Of a stretch of 19,726 nucleotides of DNA, positions 16,901 through 19,726 are shown in pieces (position 1 is the stretch's first letter; the number at the start of each line of letters is the position of its first letter). The position numbers were made by a program, and so were the translations under genes. The notes beneath the pieces are model-generated. The model saw only the letters and a list, made by a program, of their open reading frames with translations, did no database searches and was not told the origin of the DNA. The DNA is taken from NCBI GenBank assembly GCA_049600855.1, contig JBMYQA010000095.1:1-19726 (forward strand), in the 5' to 3' direction. The stretch is from JBMYQA01 sp049600855. Its GTDB lineage: Bacteria > Bacteroidota > Bacteroidia > Cytophagales > Flammeovirgaceae.

Positions 16901-19726
16901 TGCCACTACAGACACACGACCTTGATTTACCCAAATTGGACGACAACCATCTTTACATAGATTTACATGGATAGGATGGGTTTGTCCTCCAACTATTTGT
17001 AATCCCACACGATATTCCTCATTTGGATCGTCTAAAGAAGTTATTTCTCTATCCCCATCGTACATCACAATGCGTCCATCTACTCTACGAATGGTAAACT
17101 CATCCCCCACATGGACTAACCTTGGAGCTGGACTGGAAACTCCTTTCCAAGCTCTTATAAACCCTCTCTCATACTCAAAATAGACTAAGAACTGACCCCG
17201 TACAGTTTGATCGGTGGCTAATACACTTTCCTTCGTCAAACCAATGTAATAAACTGAGTTTAAATCTTCACGATCTATCTTCAAACTGATAAAGCTCTCG
17301 GCATTCACGCGTAACAAATTACTCGAAACGGTGGAAACCCTGCCACCTGATGCCGTATTGGTTAATGTTCCATCAACATTCAAACTAATATCTGGATTAC
17401 TCTCCCATTGAGGTTGCTCTCCTATTGTATAGGTGAGATGGCGTGCATGACCTGCATTATCACGTACGGTCACTCCATAAACGCCAATCGTGAGTTTATC
17501 ACAAATTCCGTCTACACAGTCTGGACTCGTAAAAGCTACGCCATCTTTTGTCCAATCATAAGTATATGTTCCACTTGCTGCCCCTGCTGGCATATAGGTT
17601 ATACCATCTTCACTTAGTTCTAATTCAATACGCCCTCCATTTGCATCACAAACCGTATTTGTCGTAATTCCCCTCGCATCAAAACCTGTACATAAGCTCG
17701 ATACAATTTGTTGCGTCTGCCCATCACTAATATGGAGTTCAGCGCTATAAGCACCCATGTAATTTGCGCCACTGTACTCTTTTATTAATAAGTCATTAAT
17801 AGACAACTTAAAGCCAGTTGCATCGCGCATAATCCTAACCTCATCGCCTAATCGAATCAATCCCAAATCCTCATTACAAAATGGCGCTAGAAAACGGACT
17901 GCTCCATTAGAAACAACCACCCCAAATATATTCTCCTGTACATCTCCATTCTCATCGGTTACATAAGGCTGTTCTTCTGAACGAAACAAAACAGAGGAAC
18001 CAGAAGTATCATCTTCGCGAACCATACGAACCACTAAGTATCCTGACGCACCTGATGGTAATACACCAAAAGATTTCGTGGATACAGTACCATAATCTGG
18101 AAAGTTTTTACTGTAAGTTAAATCTGCATTACTCGTAATGTATACGTCACTTAACCATTGTATGGGGTGCCCTACAGTAAAGGTTTCTGTTCGAGTACGG
18201 CCAGCTGCATCACTCACTTCTACGGAATATTTACCCGCGGCTAAATTATTCAACGCACTTACATCTCCACCAATCACTGTTCCCAACTCATCTATCCATT
18301 TATATTCATAATTTTCATCTACTGCATAACTCAATCCATTCGTACTAATTGTTAGCGCAATGCTGCCATCGTTTAATCCGCAAGTAGCATCACTTACCAC
18401 TCCTTGCACATCAAAGCCTTTACAAAAACTCGTTTGAATGTTGTGTGTTTGCCCGTCAACCACGTACAAATCAGCGATGTAATCTACATCAGTAGCAATG
18501 TTGATACTAGCTAGTGGGGAGGTTTCATCATTGCGGTAATAGTTGACCGTATTGCCCTCTTTTCTTAAATAAAAAACATCTCCAGCAACTGCAGGGATGT
18601 TACCTGTATTGCCAGTGGGCCCTTGGAAAAACAATGTGCCATTTCTATAATAAATTTGAGCAGCAGTTTCCAATTTAAAGTGTGAGTTATCTTTTGGAGC
18701 TAACCCAATATAATACCTATCAGCTGTTGTGACTTGATCAATAAACACACCGATTTCGCCATCTTCATCTCCTTTGAGTATACCTAAAGACGAAGCCCCT
18801 CCACCATAAATATTTGAGGTACTAACCGTTCCATCAGCTGCTACAGTTACCCTACCTTGATTCACCCAAATTGGGCTACATTCAGATGCGCAAATGGAAG
18901 TACTGATGGCATGTGTTTGCCCTGAAATGACAGTTCCTATTTTATAGGCTGCTGTATTATTGTCTACACCAATTACTTCATATGAGCCATTATATATTGA
19001 GAGTCGTCCACCTGCTCTTCGAATCGTAAATTCATCTCCGACTCTTGCTATGCCAATTAGTTTTCGATCAGGGTCAGCATTTACACCTAACAACCCTACG
19101 CCTTTGGCATATATGGTTCCTTGATCATAAAACAGATATGCGTCTAAATCCGATTCGCTTGTAACCGTAGCTTGTGTGGTAAAACCGATGTAATAGGTCG
19201 ACAATAAATCTTCTCGATCGATCTTCAATTTGATAAATTCATTCGCATCTTGTGCTACAGTTGTCTTTGTTTGTGTAGCAACTAAACCACTTGTTGGTAT
19301 CCTGCTTAAACTACCATCATTATTGATTGTAATAGCTGAATTCGCTTCCCAATTAGGTGCTGCACCCACAGCTACTGTTCTTTTGACTGCTCGTTGATTG
19401 TTATCAGTAACCGTAACTTCATAAATTCCTGTTGATAAACTTTGGCAATTACCAAGATTACAATTTCCAGTGTTAAAATCAACACCATCTTTTTTCCACG
19501 TGTAGGTATAGCTATTATCGCCATTCACATAGGTAGTTCCATCGGTACTGATTTGAAGATTAATACTTCCATTATCTGCTTCGCAACTGGCATTCGTTAC
19601 GCTTGCTGCTACATCAAACCCACCACACACACTTGAAATGATTTGAGGTGTTCGCCCTTGGCCAATCGATAAATTTACCAAGAGCGGCATATCTGACACA
19701 TTAAAATCTGCAACCAAATGCCCATT
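10973..19726 (-). CDS. Giant modular surface fibre / adhesin-like protein, C-terminal 2917 residues (5' end outside window)
   Basis: Open from the right window edge (reading NGHLVADFNV) to a TGA at 10973-10975. The true start lies beyond 19726. The N-terminal half alternates SprB-like repeats (NASCEADNGSINLQI, TAGKYTVEVSDADGRTRT) with an unassigned module marked by YYIGL, GDEFTIRR and a closing GQTH-x-I...C. Two long units of this pattern are near copies of each other. About nine Ig-like repeats of roughly 85-135 residues follow, typically with C-x-G-E near the start and D-x-N-G-C near the end. A fibronectin III domain comes next (LQLTWDDQIGEESYLISRKL), then about 375 unassigned residues. The architecture matches large extracellular Bacteroidota proteins such as the gliding adhesin SprB. 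Orthology is not claimed. No type IX secretion C-terminal domain is visible at the end (SFDVSIINVNTNDGT). The gene reads toward the Rhs genes, with 266 bp between. Confidence 0.9.
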   Translation of the reverse strand, partial: NGHLVADFNVSDMPLLVNLSIGQGRTPQIISSVCGGFDVAASVTNASCEADNGSINLQISTDGTTYVNGDNSYTYTWKKDGVDFNTGNCNLGNCQSLSTGIYEVTVTDNNQRAVKRTVAVGAAPNWEANSAITINNDGSLSRIPTSGLVATQTKTTVAQDANEFIKLKIDREDLLSTYYIGFTTQATVTSESDLDAYLFYDQGTIYAKGVGLLGVNADPDRKLIGIARVGDEFTIRRAGGRLSIYNGSYEVIGVDNNTAAYKIGTVISGQTHAISTSICASECSPIWVNQGRVTVAADGTVSTSNIYGGGASSLGILKGDEDGEIGVFIDQVTTADRYYIGLAPKDNSHFKLETAAQIYYRNGTLFFQGPTGNTGNIPAVAGDVFYLRKEGNTVNYYRNDETSPLASINIATDVDYIADLYVVDGQTHNIQTSFCKGFDVQGVVSDATCGLNDGSIALTISTNGLSYAVDENYEYKWIDELGTVIGGDVSALNNLAAGKYSVEVSDAAGRTRTETFTVGHPIQWLSDVYITSNADLTYSKNFPDYGTVSTKSFGVLPSGASGYLVVRMVREDDTSGSSVLFRSEEQPYVTDENGDVQENIFGVVVSNGAVRFLAPFCNEDLGLIRLGDEVRIMRDATGFKLSINDLLIKEYSGANYMGAYSAELHISDGQTQQIVSSLCTGFDARGITTNTVCDANGGRIELELSEDGITYMPAGAASGTYTYDWTKDGVAFTSPDCVDGICDKLTIGVYGVTVRDNAGHARHLTYTIGEQPQWESNPDISLNVDGTLTNTASGGRVSTVSSNLLRVNAESFISLKIDREDLNSVYYIGLTKESVLATDQTVRGQFLVYFEYERGFIRAWKGVSSPAPRLVHVGDEFTIRRVDGRIVMYDGDREITSLDDPNEEYRVGLQIVGGQTHPIHVNLCKDGCRPIWVNQGRVSVVANGTVSTSNIYGGGASSLGILKGDEDGEIGVFIDQVTTTDRYYIGLAPKDNSHFKLETAAQIYYRNGAVYFRGPTGITGNIPAVAGDVFYLRKEGNTVNYYRNDETSPITSINIATDVDYIADLYVVDGQTHEIRTSFCQGFDVQGVVSEATCGLNDGSIALTISTDGSSYAVDESYEYKWIDESGTVIGGDVSTLNNLTAGKYTVEVSDADGRTRTESFTVGHSMQWLSDVYITSNPDLTYSKNSLAFGTVSTKSLSVLPSGESGTLVVRMVREDDTSASSVLLRSQEQPYVPDENGDAQENIFGVVVSNGAVRFIAPFCNEDLGLIRLGDEVRVMRDAIGFKLYINDLLIKEYSGANYMGAYGAELHISQGQTQQIVSTLCDGFDARGITTNSNCDANGGRIDLEVSINGIDYLAAGGGYTYNWTKDGVAFTSPDCVDGICDKLTAGVYGVTIRDNSTNYVRHLTYTIGTQPLWENNPDINLSTDGTLTNTASSGRVSTVSSNLLPVNAESFVSLKIDRQDLNSIYYIGLTTESSLVTNQNVRDQFLVYFDYEKGFVRARGGNVTLSSAPPKLVHVGDEFTIRRVGGRIVMYDGDREMASLDDPNEEYRVGLQIVGGQTHPIHMDIPAIHSISTAKTNLCGFESTVLQVENHLLATGDQYKWYRDGVEFATTTSDQLIVNDDDAGAFAVSILAAANCESSLSNELVITHNPKPIITVAHTSANNSCAGSDATVLLTVANESEIEGAITILYEAGTEVKTLTLEEGINSIDLATEPLNKSTTFTLVSVSTENGCIATNLGEPVTVLVQPAITVNLALTNTSFVCAGEEVQLKLDFNKAGPFELVYELGGQNTTVKDVYDGSVITIPTSTGGANTLSVVSITDKSIENGCTNPSTASIDLNVLPLPTVSFKDTHLDICYGDPATLTLENFNGQAIYELTYSDGDAQYTKEINSGDVTTGAFTFVLGEEATSDQPATPKVSTVYQMISLKDASGCQNNQMEDFLSVSVNGLPNGFLKASKQIYCGDETIMLEFQKTYPLNNDPVTIQYTDGLNMYTYTAPTPGSFIEILPVDPLFPASVFKAYDPDDLGGINLRADETVPFSPLTIFRLVSIETVKREGGVIVQEGGTDVKLKSQGLAGKVEVTINQQPEAALIEPADICQGEALNLQFSFTKGTAPFHVEVREVIGANPPVIHEFFGLTDGDIRSFSPNENVTYELVKVTDAVDCELNSGFSPVAVVVHDLPTGTLTGIPSSAICNGTEVSFTAQASQGLAPYQMRYTDGSAVFEAALNATPFESAQVVSPVATTKFEILSIIDANGCAAEVSTLPSQEVIVNAKPVIALSTTRDCENGNTELLLSATSGIPPFTVNYERNALAAIPAYTLDGMLGILATETAVNTNYKMTSVTDANGCEMDLVTTPIEQTVNGLQVKLVASQTEVCEGESVNFTIKVIDGCTPFDLEYSDGTSTAPLTNVVDGTSFSVNPPVGGATYSISTIAGSVYADANAVIITTSTPLAAPSNLVATENVEKQLQLTWDDQIGEESYLISRKLSTDTEFAALATVPQDIVMYTDQTASVGKSYDYVVQAKSGVCFSPNSNVVAKAIYQKSFLSPKLHDEMCLKQVNTIMWTGEFEHDASLMTLTWQEVDEQGNDTGNSGVVADNLPDNTTFVDWDMTDIATVGVTAGRYYLKLTNESNEESQSQVFQVIDDCIEPVGNDRNWYHAELHPSLDEQFHITNGIKLRFRLEEKYVDHQTASIAIYDWKNQAIEGFTGNQRLMKYYGHNFYSIDLEELAALTGTAPVMTENQHYILEVKDEVNNDSKYLRFKYQKAAEFDIAINVVPTGTNMCDVAGTPSITFVPELVQNGTERYQVEWYFGTTSDFDAATKQELQKDASGTALKSGWLTRQQVEGADGGNQVTSEAEFRVNEPFHTNSYFVFLKVTDSCGNEIIKGVEVKCENNDVNSQNSFDVSIINVNTNDGT
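12101..12364 (-). other. Fibronectin type III domain in the fibre protein
   Basis: About 88 residues begin APSNLVATENVEKQLQLTW, continue through YLISRKLSTDTEF and YTDQTASVGKSYDYVVQAKS, and end near NVVAKAIY. The tryptophan of strand B and the Y-x-Y-x-V pattern of strand F fit the family. It joins the Ig-like stalk to the last 375 residues. That final region contains YYLKLTNESNEESQSQVFQV and VFLKVTDSCGNEIIKGVEVK, suggesting more beta-sandwich domains that I cannot assign. Confidence 0.75.
12365..15019 (-). other. Array of about nine Ig-like repeats in the fibre protein
   Basis: The first repeat has a classic Ig-like core (YKWYRDGVEFATTTSDQLIV). The others open with a cysteine motif (SCAGSDATVLL, VCAGEEVQLKL, ICYGDPATLTL, ICQGEALNLQF, ICNGTEVSFTA, VCEGESVNFTI), have a central PF-x-x-x-Y strand (GPFELVYELG, PPFTVNYERN, TPFDLEYSDG) and usually close near D-x-N-G-C (VTDANGCEMD, IIDANGCAAE). 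The two cysteines per repeat could form a disulfide in the oxidising exterior. Proline-rich joints (VLPLP, VHDLP, VNAKP) separate the repeats. The likely role is a stalk. Unlike the 1.94 kb units, these repeats are old and strongly diverged. Confidence 0.8.
15020..16954 (-). repeat. Long direct repeat, copy 2
   Basis: The second copy directly abuts the first. Its sub-parts are module A 16487-16954, SprB-A 16220-16486, module B 15755-16219, SprB-B 15476-15754 and module C about 15020-15475. Modules A, SprB-A and B have exactly the same lengths as in copy 1 (468, 267 and 465 bp). SprB-B is 6 bp shorter and module C slightly longer, so the small indels are confined to the last two modules. Homology stops after THPIH, where the sequence passes into the first Ig-like repeat (MDIPAIHSISTAKTNLCGFE). 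Confidence 0.88.
16955..18889 (-). repeat. Long direct repeat, copy 1 (module A, SprB-A, module B, SprB-B, module C)
   Basis: A unit of 1935 bp inside the fibre gene, defined from just after one module-closing cysteine (18890-18892) to the matching cysteine (16955-16957). Sub-parts read from the sequence are module A 18422-18889, SprB-A 18155-18421, module B 17690-18154, SprB-B 17405-17689 and module C 16955-17404. It aligns in frame to the following copy, with the spacing shifting only from 1935 to 1938 bp across the unit. Long blocks are almost identical at DNA level, for example around 18740-18830 against 16805-16895. Synonymous and a few amino acid differences show the copy is not brand new. 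Confidence 0.9.
18890..19726 (-). repeat. Diverged partial third unit of the fibre repeat (end of module B, SprB, module C)
   Basis: The order matches the later units: end of a module with GQGRTPQIISSVC (19623-19726), an SprB-like repeat (19349-19622) and a module of the C type (18890-19348) with STYYIGFTTQ, RVGDEFTIRRAGGRL and ISGQTHAISTSIC. Protein similarity to copies 1 and 2 is clear but much lower than between them. The repeat array therefore continues upstream of the window and grew in at least two steps, an older one and the later duplication. Confidence 0.75.

Noticed and set aside
15020..19726. Regularly spaced repeats as a CRISPR array
   Set aside because: The repeats are hundreds of bases long, in frame and coding. 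They have no short repeat-spacer pattern.

Overview
The window looks like chromosomal DNA of a Bacteroidota bacterium, probably a marine or environmental Cytophagia- or Flavobacteriia-type lineage. The protein families support this: SprB-type repeats, Ig-like arrays with C-x-G-E and D-x-N-G-C motifs, and the Bacteroidota form of Rhs proteins. The DNA is moderately AT-rich and the starts have few Shine-Dalgarno sequences. The genus cannot be named from the sequence. Every convincing gene is on the minus strand, so the text below runs from high to low coordinates.

19726-10973: the 3' part of a giant gene (at least 2917 codons, start outside the window) for an extracellular fibre. Its N-terminal half alternates SprB-like repeats with an unassigned beta-sandwich-like module. 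It contains a direct duplication of about 1.94 kb (18889-16955 and 16954-15020), preceded by a diverged partial third unit. About nine Ig-like repeats, one fibronectin III domain and an unassigned C-terminal region follow.

10972-10707: non-coding, with a perfect 10-bp inverted repeat, an overlapping alternative hairpin and A-tracts. No clear promoter was found.

10706-1: a compact gene string, probably an operon. In order it encodes (i) a 1844-aa Rhs-type N-terminal protein, (ii) a 929-aa protein with a PKD domain, the Bacteroidota Rhs linker region and a carbohydrate-binding-like jelly roll, (iii) a 228-aa exported protein with a possible LolA-like fold, and (iv) the first 548 residues of a protein with a fibronectin III domain leading into an Rhs/YD region, cut by the window edge. 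Gaps are 27, 13 and 9 bp, and each product has its own signal peptide. In related bacteria parts (i), (ii) and (iv) are often joined in one polypeptide, so this reads as an Rhs shell split into separately exported pieces. Any Rhs core, toxin tip or immunity gene would lie to the left of position 1.

Inference: the locus makes a large surface or secreted Rhs-type assembly, possibly a polymorphic toxin or adhesin. The upstream fibre may serve adhesion or delivery. No toxin, immunity or secretion gene is inside the window, so the function is not proven. There are no tRNA, rRNA, CRISPR or transposon features.
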